In this document: piece by piece, positions 41,532 to 49,835 of the stretch
Layout: each line of letters opens with the position of its first letter
How positions within the stretch are numbered: the stretch's first letter is position 1
Assembly (NCBI RefSeq): GCF_024700075.1
Contig: NZ_JAJONE010000001.1
Location: 4,053,001-4,117,000 of the forward strand
Source: Hymenobacter sp. J193
GTDB taxonomy: Bacteria > Bacteroidota > Bacteroidia > Cytophagales > Hymenobacteraceae
Reading direction: 5' to 3'
Length of the DNA stretch: 64,000 nt
Made by a program: the position numbers and the translations under genes
The notes under the pieces: generated by a model
Told to the model about the DNA's origin: nothing
Databases searched by the model: none
The model's input: only the letters and a program-made list of their open reading frames with translations

Positions 41532-41648
41532 ACAAAGCGCGAAGTGTAGCAGAAATACGAAAACTTGCGAACCCGCCCAAGCTCAACCAAAATGGTGGCG
41601 CGGCGGTTTGGGCAGGCATACGTAAAACGAGGTTCAACAAGCAAAGGA

Positions 41649-42362
41649 ATGCAAAAATTAATCGTAGTAACGGGCGGCACCAAAGGAATAGGGCGCGCCG
41701 TAGTAGAGCGTTTTCTGGCCGCCGGGCTGCCCGTCGTCACCTGCGCGCGCTCCGCTGCCGACCTACTGGTGCTGAGCAGTGAGCTGGCCCGGCAGTATCC
41801 CGACACGCCCGTGTACACGCTCGCCGCCGACCTCAGCCAGCCCGAGGACACGCAGCGTTTCGTGTCGTTTGTGCGGGAGCTGGAAGGCAGCGTAGAAGTG
41901 CTGGTAAACAATACCGGCGGCTTCGAGCCCGGCCGGCTGCAGGACGAGCCCGCCGACGGCTCCCAGCTCCGCCGCATGATTGACGTGAACCTGTACAGCG
42001 CCTACGACGTGACCCAAGGCCTGCTGCCCGACATGATTGCGCGGCGCCACGGTCATATATTCATGCTATGCTCTACGGCCAGCATCATGGCCTACACTAA
42101 CGGTGGTTCTTACTGCATAGCTAAGTTTGCCTTGTACGGCATGACGAAAGTGCTGCGCGCCGAGCTGCAGGAACATGATATCCGCGTGACGGCCATTTTG
42201 CCGGGTGCTACGCTCACCAACAGCTGGGCCGGCGCCGACCTGCCCGCCGAGCGGTTTATGCGCCCCCAGGACGTGGCCGAGTCCATCTTCGCCGCCTATT
42301 CTCTCTCGCCCCAAGCCGTGGTAGAGGAACTGCTCATGCGCCCGCAGCTGGGGGATATTTAG
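41649..42362 (+). CDS. SDR-family NAD(P)-dependent oxidoreductase
   Basis: Start 41649, preceded by an AAAGGA ribosome-binding site, gives 237 residues. It has the cofactor motif VTGGTKGIGRAVVERF, the NNTG motif in LVNNTGG, catalytic Ser in LCSTASIM and the YxxxK motif in GSYCIAKFALYGMTK. All catalytic residues are present, unlike the SDR at 26450-27163. Substrate is unknown. The GIN-domain gene is convergent six bases downstream. Confidence 0.9.
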   Translation: MQKLIVVTGGTKGIGRAVVERFLAAGLPVVTCARSAADLLVLSSELARQYPDTPVYTLAADLSQPEDTQRFVSFVRELEGSVEVLVNNTGGFEPGRLQDEPADGSQLRRMIDVNLYSAYDVTQGLLPDMIARRHGHIFMLCSTASIMAYTNGGSYCIAKFALYGMTKVLRAELQEHDIRVTAILPGATLTNSWAGADLPAERFMRPQDVAESIFAAYSLSPQAVVEELLMRPQLGDI

Positions 42363-42368
42363 AAGGGC

Positions 42369-43154
42369 TCATTCCTCATTGACTACAATGCCTTCGCCTT
42401 TGATATCAATGAGGGTGGGGGAGCCAGTGTAGTAAATAGTGCCGGAGCCCGAGTGGGTGCCGCCCAGCAGGCCGGTAGCCCGCACCCGGGCGCTGCCGCC
42501 GCTGTCGTGGTTGGTAGTGAAGTAACAGTCGCGGGCCAGCAGAGTAGTTGCCTGCAGGTTGCCCAGGCCGCCAAGGGTAAAGTGCAGCTCGTCGGTGCGG
42601 CCGCGCAGCTGCATGTCGCCCAGCTCATATTGACTGATAGCCAGATACCGGCAATTTACTTCCAGGTCCACGTCGCCGGCACCCACAATATGGCAGAACA
42701 GCCGGTCGGCCCGAAACACGCCGGCCGTGCGGAGGCTGTTCTCGCCCCGCTGAAACAGATTAAGCACTTTGGGCAGGTGCACGGTTACTTCGCGGGGCAC
42801 ATCGTAGCGGCGCACCCAGTTGCAGCGGCTGGTATTGCGAATGACAAGGGCGCTGTCCTGTACGGTCAGCTCCAGGTCTTCCTGCAGGTTACGGCCCGTG
42901 CGCACTTCCGCATAAAAGGCCGTGTCCTGCACCAGCGTCACGTCCACGTTGTCGTACACCGTGAGGGTATGAAACGCGGGTAGCGCGCGGTGCGTGGTGC
43001 GGATGGGGCCGGAGCTTTTCAGGCAGTCCAACTCGTGGTCGGCCCGGCAGGCAGTGAGCAGCCCGGCTAGTGCCAGCAGCCCTGCCCAACGCCCAGGCAG
43101 CCACAAGCGGTTATCTTGTACCCGAAATCGTACGCCAAACGTCATTCCAACCAT
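42369..43154 (-). CDS. Putative lipoprotein with GIN/DUF2807 adhesin-head domain
   Basis: A 261-residue protein with a lipobox LLTAC (Cys36) after a hydrophobic stretch. The mature part shows the beta-helix repeats of the DUF2807 (head GIN) family: FHTLTVYDNVDVTLVQD, VPREVTVHLPKVLNLFQRGEN, ADRLFCHIVGAGDVDLEVN, CRYLAISQYELGDMQLRG and TGLLGGTHSGSGTIYYTG. Such proteins line the outer membrane surface, but roles are mostly unknown. The N-terminal extension before the signal is longer than usual. A start at the second Met (43145) is possible, as the divergent SDR start is only eight bases away. Confidence 0.85.
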   Translation of the reverse strand: MVGMTFGVRFRVQDNRLWLPGRWAGLLALAGLLTACRADHELDCLKSSGPIRTTHRALPAFHTLTVYDNVDVTLVQDTAFYAEVRTGRNLQEDLELTVQDSALVIRNTSRCNWVRRYDVPREVTVHLPKVLNLFQRGENSLRTAGVFRADRLFCHIVGAGDVDLEVNCRYLAISQYELGDMQLRGRTDELHFTLGGLGNLQATTLLARDCYFTTNHDSGGSARVRATGLLGGTHSGSGTIYYTGSPTLIDIKGEGIVVNEE

Positions 43155-43162
43155 TTTTCTTT

Positions 43163-43858
43163 ATGGACCTAAGCGGCAAGGTAGCCATTGTCACGGGCGT
43201 CAGCAAAGGCATTGGCCGCGCCACGGCTGAACTATTGCTGGAGCGCGGCGCCACGGTAGCAGGGTGGAGTCGCTCCGCCCCAACCGGGCTGGCGCACGAG
43301 CGGTTCCACTTCGTAGCCTGCGACGTGAGCCGGGAAGAATCGGTACAGCAGGCGCTGGCCGCCACCCAGCAGGCAGTAGGGCCGGAAGTTCACGTCCTCA
43401 TCAACAACGCCGGCTTGGGTATTATGGGCGCGGTGGATGGCTTCGCGGCCGACGACTGGTGCACGATGTTCGATACCAATGTGCACGGCACGTTCTACTG
43501 TGCCCGAGCTGTACTGCCAAAGATGAAGCGGCAGCAGCTGGGGCACATTCTCAACGTGGCTTCCTTGGCCGGCACGGTGGGCAGCGAGAACATGGCGGGC
43601 TACTGCGCTACCAAGTTTGCGGTGCGCGGCTTTTCGGAGGCGTTGTTTAAGGAAGTTCGCCAGTTCGGCATCAAAGTCACCTGCCTGAACCCTGGCTCCG
43701 TGGAAACCAGCTTCAACGGTAAAACACCCGGCGCCACGCCTACTTTGGGCAAGCTGCAGGCCGAGGACGTGGCGGCCGTCATCGTGCATACCCTGGAGGC
43801 GCCTTTCCACGTTCTGATTTCGGAGCTGGATATGCGACCTTTGCAGCCGGGGAAATAA
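43163..43858 (+). CDS. SDR-family NAD(P)-dependent oxidoreductase
   Basis: Start 43163 gives 231 residues beginning MDLSGKVAIVTGVSKGIGRATAELL. Motifs are the TGxxxGIG cofactor loop, NNAGLG, catalytic Ser in LNVASLAG and YxxxK in GYCATKFAVRGFSEAL, and the C-terminal CLNPGSVETSF. The earlier in-frame Met at 43070 lies within the divergent lipoprotein gene and was rejected. A TATCTTGT promoter-like box at 43112 lies inside that gene. The stop codon overlaps the next gene's start region by one base shared in TAAATG. Confidence 0.9.
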   Translation: MDLSGKVAIVTGVSKGIGRATAELLLERGATVAGWSRSAPTGLAHERFHFVACDVSREESVQQALAATQQAVGPEVHVLINNAGLGIMGAVDGFAADDWCTMFDTNVHGTFYCARAVLPKMKRQQLGHILNVASLAGTVGSENMAGYCATKFAVRGFSEALFKEVRQFGIKVTCLNPGSVETSFNGKTPGATPTLGKLQAEDVAAVIVHTLEAPFHVLISELDMRPLQPGK

Positions 43859-44023
43859 ATGACGTTACTCGTTATTCTTGCATTGCTGATTTATTGCCTT
43901 CGGCAATTGCGGCAAGCCTTGCCACATCGGCGCCAAACGAAACGCGTTTTTGTTTGGTTGGCTATTGCTTGGCTGGTAGTGCAACTACTTGGCGCCTTGC
44001 TGCCATTTGCTGCAGGCTACTAA
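43859..44023 (+). CDS. Small two-helix membrane protein
   Basis: A 54-codon frame whose ATG (43859) follows the SDR stop codon directly (TAAATG), so it is probably translated by coupling. It has an N-terminal hydrophobic helix (MTLLVILALLIYCL), a basic linker (RQLRQALPHRRQTKR) and a second hydrophobic helix (VFVWLAIAWLVVQLLGALL). No family recognised. It ends 30 bases before gldA, so it may belong to the gldA transcript. Reality as a protein is likely but not certain. Confidence 0.6.
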   Translation: MTLLVILALLIYCLRQLRQALPHRRQTKRVFVWLAIAWLVVQLLGALLPFAAGY

Positions 44024-44053
44024 AGTTGACGGTTCGTAAACGCGGTAATATCA

Positions 44054-44962
44054 ATGGTAGAAATCCAACACCTAACCAAGTATTTCGGCTCGCAGGCTGC
44101 TGTCAACGACATCAGCTTTGCGGCGGGGAAAGGCGAAATCCTGGGTTTCCTAGGGCCAAACGGTGCGGGCAAGTCCACCACCATGAAGATAGCCACCGGC
44201 TACCTGCCGCCCAGTAGCGGCACGGTGCGCGTAGCCGGGTTCGATGTGGTGGAAAACCCGCTGGAAGTGCGCCGCCGGGTGGGCTACCTGCCCGAGCACA
44301 ACCCGCTCTACCTGGATATGTACGTGCATGAGTACCTCGAATTTATCGGGCGGGCGCACAACCTTTCGGGCAGCGGGCTGCGCCAGCGGGTGAAAGAACT
44401 CGTGGGCCGCGTGGGCCTCACGCGTGAGCAGAACAAGCAGATTGGCGCCCTCTCCAAAGGTTACCGTCAGCGCGTTGGGCTGGCACAGGCGCTGGTGCAC
44501 GACCCGCCGGTGCTCATCCTCGACGAGCCCACCACGGGCCTCGACCCCAACCAGATAAGCGAAATCCGCCAACTGATTCGGGAGCTGGGCCAGGATAAAA
44601 CCGTCATCTTCAGCACCCACATTCTGCCCGAGGTGCAGGCCCTCTGCGACCGGGTGGTCATCATCAGCCGCGGCCAGCTGGTAGCCGACTCGCCGGTGCG
44701 GGAGTTGGGCGCGCTGGCTCAGGGCGAAACCATCATCCGCGCCGAGTTTGAAGGCGGCATTGACCCCGCCCCACTGCGGCAGCTGCCGGGCGTGAAGCTG
44801 GTAGAGCCGGGACCGGGCAATACCTGGCGCATCCGCGTGGCCGGAACTGCTGATCAGCGCGGGGCCATTTCGCGCCTGGCTGCCGCGCAAGGCTGGGTTC
44901 TGCTGGGCCTGCGCCAGGAAGAGCAGTCGTTGGAGCAGGTGTTTGGGGAGCTGACAAAGTAA
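44054..44962 (+). CDS. gldA: Gliding-motility ABC transporter ATP-binding protein
   Basis: A 302-residue ABC ATPase. It has Walker A GPNGAGKSTTMK, Q-loop YLPEHNPLY, signature LSKGYRQRVGLAQAL, Walker B LILDEPTTGLDPNQ and H-loop IFSTHILPEVQ. The LPEHNPLYxDMYVHEYL segment and the downstream gldF/gldG identify it as GldA, which in flavobacteria forms an ABC transporter with GldF and GldG needed for gliding and linked T9SS function. Here gldA is followed by one unrelated small gene before gldF, whereas gldF and gldG usually adjoin it more closely or sit apart. Confidence 0.92.
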   Translation: MVEIQHLTKYFGSQAAVNDISFAAGKGEILGFLGPNGAGKSTTMKIATGYLPPSSGTVRVAGFDVVENPLEVRRRVGYLPEHNPLYLDMYVHEYLEFIGRAHNLSGSGLRQRVKELVGRVGLTREQNKQIGALSKGYRQRVGLAQALVHDPPVLILDEPTTGLDPNQISEIRQLIRELGQDKTVIFSTHILPEVQALCDRVVIISRGQLVADSPVRELGALAQGETIIRAEFEGGIDPAPLRQLPGVKLVEPGPGNTWRIRVAGTADQRGAISRLAAAQGWVLLGLRQEEQSLEQVFGELTK

Positions 44963-44968
44963 TGCTCA

Positions 44969-45277
44969 ATGAATGATCTGAGTCGTATCAAAACGTGGTT
45001 AGAGGCTGGTCGTCAAATCGGCAAAAGAGCACCTGTCGAACAAGATGGAAGCACTTTTTGGTGGTCAGTTGGGATTCAACAGTGGCAAGGAACATATAAG
45101 GTGTTTTTTGACAAGTTTGACGAGTCTCAACGTGTGGACTATGGCTCCGAAACCGAGGAAGTAATACAGGTTACAGACATAGATGCGCTTCCGGCGCTGA
45201 TAAAAGCCAAGTCACCTTTCAACATTGAGGAATTGACACCTTTGAAAGGCCAAAAAATATTTAGCCCTAGTTTTTGA
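44969..45277 (+). CDS. Orphan gene of unknown function inserted between gldA and gldF
   Basis: A 102-residue soluble protein, starting six bases after the gldA stop. It is Trp- and charged-residue-rich (STFWWSVGIQQWQGTYKVFFDKFDES). Its base composition is visibly lower in GC than its neighbours, with many A/T third positions. No signal, helix-turn-helix or enzyme motif is seen. The composition and position suggest recent acquisition. A single start fits (ATG 44969). Confidence 0.6.
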   Translation: MNDLSRIKTWLEAGRQIGKRAPVEQDGSTFWWSVGIQQWQGTYKVFFDKFDESQRVDYGSETEEVIQVTDIDALPALIKAKSPFNIEELTPLKGQKIFSPSF

Positions 45278-45314
45278 ATGTCAATCTTAAACTGGGTTTC
45301 TGATTCAGAATAGA

Positions 45315-46040
45315 ATGTTCGCCATACTTCGCAAAGAATTCAACGCTTTCCTAAACTCCCCGGTGGCTTACGTGGTCATTGGGGTGTTTCTGGTAGCTAC
45401 CGGCCTGTTCGTGTGGGTATTTCCCGACAGCAGCGTGCTGGACTACGGTTTTGCCGATTTGCAGACGCTGTTCAACCTGGCCCCCTGGATTTTCCTGTTC
45501 CTGATTCCGGCCATCAGCATGCGCACCTTCGCCGAAGAGAAGAAGGCCGGCACCATTGAGCTGCTGCTCACGCGCCCCCTCACCGACGGGCAGCTGGTAG
45601 GAGGGAAGTACCTGGCCTGCCTGCTGCTGGCTTTGCTGGCGCTGGTGCCCACGCTGCTTTACTACTACTCGGTGTATCAGCTCGGCAACCCAGTGGGCAA
45701 TATCGATTCAGCAGCGTTTGCGGGCTCCCTGCTGGGGCTGGCTTTGCTAGCGGCGGTGTTTGCAGCCATTGGCGTGCTGGCTTCGGCCCTCACCCGCGAC
45801 CAGATAATTGCCTTTCTGCTGGCCGTGGTGGGGTGCTTTCTGGTCTACTCGGGCTTCGATTCGGTGGCTTCGCTGTTTGAGGGTGCACCGGCCTATTACA
45901 TCGGGCAGTTCGGCATTGCCGCCCACTACCGCGACATGAGCAAGGGTCTCGTCGATTCCCGCGACCTAGTGTACTTCTTCAGCACGGTGGCCCTTATGCT
46001 GGGCGCCACCCGCCTGGCCCTGCGCAGCCGCAACTGGTAA
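45315..46040 (+). CDS. gldF: Gliding-motility ABC transporter permease
   Basis: A 241-residue permease of the ABC-2 type with six hydrophobic segments. It starts MFAILRKEFNAFLNSPVAYVVIGVF, typical of GldF/NosY permeases, and has FLIPAISMRTFAEEKKAGTIELLLTRPLTDGQLVGGKYLA, the conserved EExxxGT-E-LLxxxP box. It ends at RLALRSRNW. With GldA and GldG it forms the gliding transporter. A 44-base gap with two direct GTCAACTGAC copies separates it from gldG. Confidence 0.92.
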   Translation: MFAILRKEFNAFLNSPVAYVVIGVFLVATGLFVWVFPDSSVLDYGFADLQTLFNLAPWIFLFLIPAISMRTFAEEKKAGTIELLLTRPLTDGQLVGGKYLACLLLALLALVPTLLYYYSVYQLGNPVGNIDSAAFAGSLLGLALLAAVFAAIGVLASALTRDQIIAFLLAVVGCFLVYSGFDSVASLFEGAPAYYIGQFGIAAHYRDMSKGLVDSRDLVYFFSTVALMLGATRLALRSRNW

Positions 46041-46084
46041 CCTTACTCTTCTGTCAACTGACCATCGTCAACTGACAACGCTAC

Positions 46085-47797
46085 ATGGAACAACCCGCTC
46101 CGTCTTCTTCCGCTTCCCGCAAACAGCGCGACCTGCTGCGGTTTGGCCTGTTTGCGCTGGGGCTGCTGGTACTCAACTTTCTGGCCCAGCAGTTCTTCTT
46201 CCGTCTCGACCTCACCGCCGATAAGCGCTACAGCATGTCGGCGGCCACCAAGCAGTTGCTCAGCCAGATGCCCGAGCCGGTAACGGTGACGGTGTACCTG
46301 GCCGGCGACTTTCCGCCTGCTTTCCGCCGCCTCTCCCAATCAACCCGCGAAACCCTGGACGAAATGCAGCTGCAGGCCGGCTCCCGGCTGCGCTACGTGT
46401 TCGTCGATCCGTCGGCGGCTTCGTCGGAGGAGGCGCGCAACAAGGAGTACCAGCGGCTTATCCAAAAGGGGCTGGCGCCTACCAACCTCGGCGCCAACGA
46501 GAAAGGCAAGCGGGTCGAGAAAATCATCTTTCCCTGGGCTACCATCACCGTGGGCAACCGCGAGCAGAACGTGCTGCTGCTGCGCGGCAACCAGGCTGCT
46601 GCGCCCGACGTGCGCCTCAACCAGAGCATCGAAGGACTGGAATACGAGCTGGCCAGCGCCATCCGCCGCCTGCAGCCGGGCCAGCGCCGCGTGATTGGCA
46701 TTGTGGAGGGCCACGGTGAGCTGGACAACTTGCAGATGGCCGACATGATCAGCACCCTGCAGCGCGACTATAACGTGTACCGCGTGGATTTGAGCAAAGT
46801 GCCTAGCCTCAAGCCGCTGGCCGCCGTCATCGTGGCCAAACCCCAGCGGCCCTACACGGAGGAAGAGAAGTTTAAGCTTGATGAGTACATCACCCAGGGC
46901 GGCCGGGCCATGTTTTTCGTGGATCAGATGCGCGTGAACCTGGACAGCGCCAACCGCGGCGGCATGCTCTCGTTTCCGCAGGAGCTGAATCTGACGGATA
47001 TGCTTTTTAAGTACGGTGTGCGCCTCAACGGCGACCTGCTGCTGGACCTCAACTCGGGCCTGATTCCGCTGGTGACGGGCATGACGGGCAACAAGCCCCA
47101 GGTGGAGCCCATGCCCTGGCAGTTCTACCCCATCGTCAACGCGTTCAGCCCGCACCCCATCACCCGCAACCTCGACGCGGTGTACCTCAAGTTTGCGGGT
47201 ACCATTGATACGGTGAAGGCTCAAGGCATCCGCAAAACCCCACTGCTCTTTACTTCCCGCTATACCCGCGTGCTGCCCGCTCCGGTGCCTGTCAACCTCA
47301 ACGACGCCCGCCTGCCGCCTGACCCTAAGCTGTACACGGCCGGCCCCAAGCCCGTGGGCTATCTGCTCGAAGGCCAGTTCCGCTCCCTGTATGCCAACCG
47401 TGCCCGGCCCGGCACTACGCAGTTCCAGCCCGCGCAAAGCCCCCAGGCCCGCCCCGGTAAGGTGTTGGTGATGTCGGATGGGGACTTTGCCCGCAACGAC
47501 GTGGACACGAAAACCAACCGACCCCTGCGCCTGGGGTACGACCGGCTAGCCGCCACCGAGTTTGCCAACCGCGAGCTGGTGCAGAACGCCGCCGACTTCC
47601 TGCTCGATGAGTCCGGGCTGATTGCCGTGCGCAGCAAGGAAATTACCCTGCGCCCGCTCGATAAGGTGAAAGTAAACGAGCAGCGCCGGGGCTGGCAGCT
47701 CCTGAACCTAGTGGCACCCCTGGTGCTGCTGGCATTGTTCGGGCTGGTGCGGGCCTGGCTGCGGAAACGCCGATACGCGTCGTTTGGGGCGGAGTGA
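46085..47797 (+). CDS. gldG: Gliding-motility ABC transporter component
   Basis: A 570-residue protein with one N-terminal helix (LLRFGLFALGLLVLNFLAQQF) and one at the C-terminus (LLNLVAPLVLLALFGLVRAWL). Between them lies a large GldG/IFT52-like extracytoplasmic domain. Family blocks include RLDLTADKRYSMSAATKQLL, VYLAGDFPPAFRRL, LASAIRRLQPGQRRVIGIVEGHGE and the conserved GRAMFFVDQM. GldG is the extracytoplasmic partner of GldA/GldF. Length and order look complete. Confidence 0.93.
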   Translation: MEQPAPSSSASRKQRDLLRFGLFALGLLVLNFLAQQFFFRLDLTADKRYSMSAATKQLLSQMPEPVTVTVYLAGDFPPAFRRLSQSTRETLDEMQLQAGSRLRYVFVDPSAASSEEARNKEYQRLIQKGLAPTNLGANEKGKRVEKIIFPWATITVGNREQNVLLLRGNQAAAPDVRLNQSIEGLEYELASAIRRLQPGQRRVIGIVEGHGELDNLQMADMISTLQRDYNVYRVDLSKVPSLKPLAAVIVAKPQRPYTEEEKFKLDEYITQGGRAMFFVDQMRVNLDSANRGGMLSFPQELNLTDMLFKYGVRLNGDLLLDLNSGLIPLVTGMTGNKPQVEPMPWQFYPIVNAFSPHPITRNLDAVYLKFAGTIDTVKAQGIRKTPLLFTSRYTRVLPAPVPVNLNDARLPPDPKLYTAGPKPVGYLLEGQFRSLYANRARPGTTQFQPAQSPQARPGKVLVMSDGDFARNDVDTKTNRPLRLGYDRLAATEFANRELVQNAADFLLDESGLIAVRSKEITLRPLDKVKVNEQRRGWQLLNLVAPLVLLALFGLVRAWLRKRRYASFGAE

Positions 47798-47801
47798 GGT
47801 G

Positions 47802-48829
47802 CTAGCGGTAGTGAGGAGTCCTAAACTGCCTTTTTCTCGAACTAATTAATTCCCCGTCTTCTGAATACCTGCTGATAGTCATTCTATTTACTATTCCTGG
47901 TAAGTATCTAACCTTGCGTAGGAGTTCCAATTGGCTGTTTGAATAATAACGCCTTTGGACAGATCCAAACAAACGTCGATGGGATTTATCTTTTGGTTTC
48001 CCGTCTGCATAGTATTCATAAGAATGGCTTCTGAGTAGGCCTTCGCGTTCTATTCTTTTCAAAGAAGCATCGAGATAATATTCTTTTAGAACATACCTGC
48101 GGAAGAGATTTTCACTTTTGGCGTTTTTATTATATCGTTTGCTGTTGTATTCATATTTTGTTAGAATAAATACACTATCTCTATTGAGTGTATATACTTC
48201 CTCGCTCCAATCTTTACGCTTTTTGTTTTCAAAACTCTTATACTGAAGAGTGGCTAAAAGAGAATCCTTCTTAGAGCGTGTTTGGGAATTTATGAAAACG
48301 TCGTTTCTGTCATGCTGAGCCTGCCGAAGCATCTCTACCGCTTCGTTGAAAAAGCCCCAAACGAAGCGGTAGAGATGCTTCGGCAGGCTCAGCATGACGT
48401 TCTTTTCAAATTCCCAAACACGCTCTTATTGTAAAATCGCCATATTCCTGTTCTGCCAGTAATGCCTTGTTGCTTATATTCCTCGGTGCCATTACTGTCA
48501 ACAATAACTTCGCCCGCGCCACCTCTATATTCACCTAACGAATAGCTGCCATCTTTACAATGAGCTTTCCAGATGCCAATAGGCTGGCCATTCTTATACT
48601 CGCCAATTACATAGTCAGTGGTGTCATTGAATAAGTTTTCTTTTCTTGTCGTATAAACGTGTATTCCTTCATAAAGGCCGTTGCTGTTCAACTTGTTCAG
48701 GGTATCCCCCTTTTCATTTATTGCATAACTATTATGATAGTGGACGTTCGAATAATCAATTTCACACAGCTGAGCGGTTGCTGATAAAGAAATTACGAAG
48801 AATAATAGTGTAGATAGTATCTTCTGCAT
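47802..48829 (-). pseudogene. Secreted MORN/YwqK-like gene split by a MITE
   Basis: The 5' half (48829 to 48389) starts MQKILSTLLFFVISLSATAQ, a signal peptide, followed by NEKGDTLNKLNSNGLYEGIHVY and VIGEYKNGQPIGIWKAHCKDG. These are MORN-like toggles of the YwqK antitoxin-type family. The 3' half (48270 to 47802) reads KKDSLLATLQYKSFENKKR, then LLRSHSYEYYADGKPKDKS. Removing 152 bases of MITE plus one TTA restores one frame of 290 codons across the junction (RFYN-KKDSLL). As it stands the gene stops in the element at LKRTSC. A TA-system role is only by family resemblance. Low GC points to acquired DNA. Confidence 0.85.
48274..48425. mobile_element. 152-bp MITE with IS5-like terminal repeats
   Basis: Ends are GAGCGTGTTTGGGAATTT (48274-48291) and its complement (to 48425), flanked by TTA at 48271-48273 and 48426-48428. 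The core is a perfect 39-bp inverted pair (48309-48347 with 48360-48398) with a 12-base loop, starting GTCATGCTGAGCC. It carries no gene. The ends match the IS at 48979-49835 except at the fourth base, so that transposase could have moved it. Confidence 0.9.
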
Positions 48830-48978
48830 AGATTTTTTTATTTAATGAGTTTCAACTAATTTCTGACCCAGAACCGACGCGAGTATAGCGTAGCGTAACT
48901 CATGACCGGCCATAGGATGGACGCTGAGCCTCCACTGTCACTGAGGCGGCAATATAAAGCCACGGATTCTGCTTCTTA

Positions 48979-49835
48979 GAGGGTGTTTGGGAATTCAGGC
49001 TCGATTAAGGGCCATGGTGATGTTGGCCAGCAAGAGCCAGGCGGCGTGGCTAGCAGGGGTGAATTCGTAATCAACGACGACCCGGCGAAAGCAGGCCAGC
49101 CAAGCGAAGGTGCGCTCGACGACCCAGCGCCGGGCCAGCGGTACGAAACCGCGCTGCGTGGGCGGGCGGCTGCTGATTTGCTGAGCCACCCCCAAGCTCA
49201 GCAGGTGGCGGGTGAAGCGCCCACGGTAGGCCGCATCGGTGAGCACCAGCTGAAGGCGCCGCGCCCACCAGGGGCGGTGGGGCAGCAAAGCCAGCGCGCT
49301 GGTGCTGTCATGGCGGTGGGCCGCGTGCACGTGCGCGGCCCAGATGCGCCCGCCCGAATCAACCAGTAGCTGACGTTTGCGGCCATTGACGAGTTTATGC
49401 GCGTCCAGGCCGCGGTGTTCGTAGATACGCGGAGCCAGCTTGACGCTTTGGCTGTCGATGCAAGCCAGCGCCGGGGTAGGTTCGCGGCCGTGTGCCACCC
49501 GGTCCAGGGCGTTGACGACCGTGTTGAGTTGCTGCCACAGGCCCAGACGCTGCCAGCGGTAGAAATAGTAGTACACCGCCGTCCAGGGTGGGAACTGCGG
49601 GGGTAGCGCCCGCCACTGACAGCCGGTGCGACACACGTAAAGCAACGCATCGAAGACGTGACGCAAACACAGGCGTCGGCGCCGTTGCACAGGCAGCAGC
49701 AACTCGATAACTTGCCATTGCGAGTCAGTAAGGGGTTGATAGCCGTCAACCATAAGCCGGAAGGAGCCTAGGAACTCCCCCGGCAACTTACTGACTCGCT
49801 TTTATTTACTCCCTACCCAATTCCCAAACACCCTC
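48979..49835 (-). mobile_element. Complete IS5-family insertion sequence
   Basis: An 857-bp element bounded by GAGGGTGTTTGGGAATT (48979-48995) and its complement (49819-49835), with TTA target duplications at 48976-48978 and 49836-49838. Three-base TNA duplications and GAG ends are typical of the IS1031/IS427 side of the IS5 family. It encodes one intact transposase on the minus strand and looks capable of moving. Confidence 0.93.
48995..49753 (-). CDS. IS5-family DDE transposase
   Basis: Start 49753 gives 252 residues beginning MVDGYQPLTDSQWQVIELLL, the usual start of this family; an in-frame Met 33 bases upstream is possible. The N-terminal domain (DUF4096-like: QWRALPPQFPPWTAVYYYF YRW) is followed by the catalytic triad. 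Its three acids are Asp in ACIDSQSVK, Asp in LVLTDAAYRGRF and Glu in RRWVVERTFAWL. The stop codon lies at the inner edge of the left terminal repeat. The gene is intact and should be functional. Confidence 0.93.
   Translation of the reverse strand: MVDGYQPLTDSQWQVIELLLPVQRRRRLCLRHVFDALLYVCRTGCQWRALPPQFPPWTAVYYYFYRWQRLGLWQQLNTVVNALDRVAHGREPTPALACIDSQSVKLAPRIYEHRGLDAHKLVNGRKRQLLVDSGGRIWAAHVHAAHRHDSTSALALLPHRPWWARRLQLVLTDAAYRGRFTRHLLSLGVAQQISSRPPTQRGFVPLARRWVVERTFAWLACFRRVVVDYEFTPASHAAWLLLANITMALNRA

Noticed and set aside
46053..46076. Two direct copies of GTCAACTGAC between gldF and gldG as an operator
   Set aside because: Only two short direct copies in a 44-base gap inside a co-transcribed pair; likely a small version of the spacer repeats with no further support.
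46340..47437. A 365-codon minus-strand frame opposite gldG
   Set aside because: Antisense shadow of a recognised gene; composition is His/Arg/Gln/Val-rich as in other shadows here.
48830..48978. Possible tRNA gene beside the IS as an integration site
   Set aside because: No cloverleaf, anticodon stem or CCA-type end can be made from this sequence.
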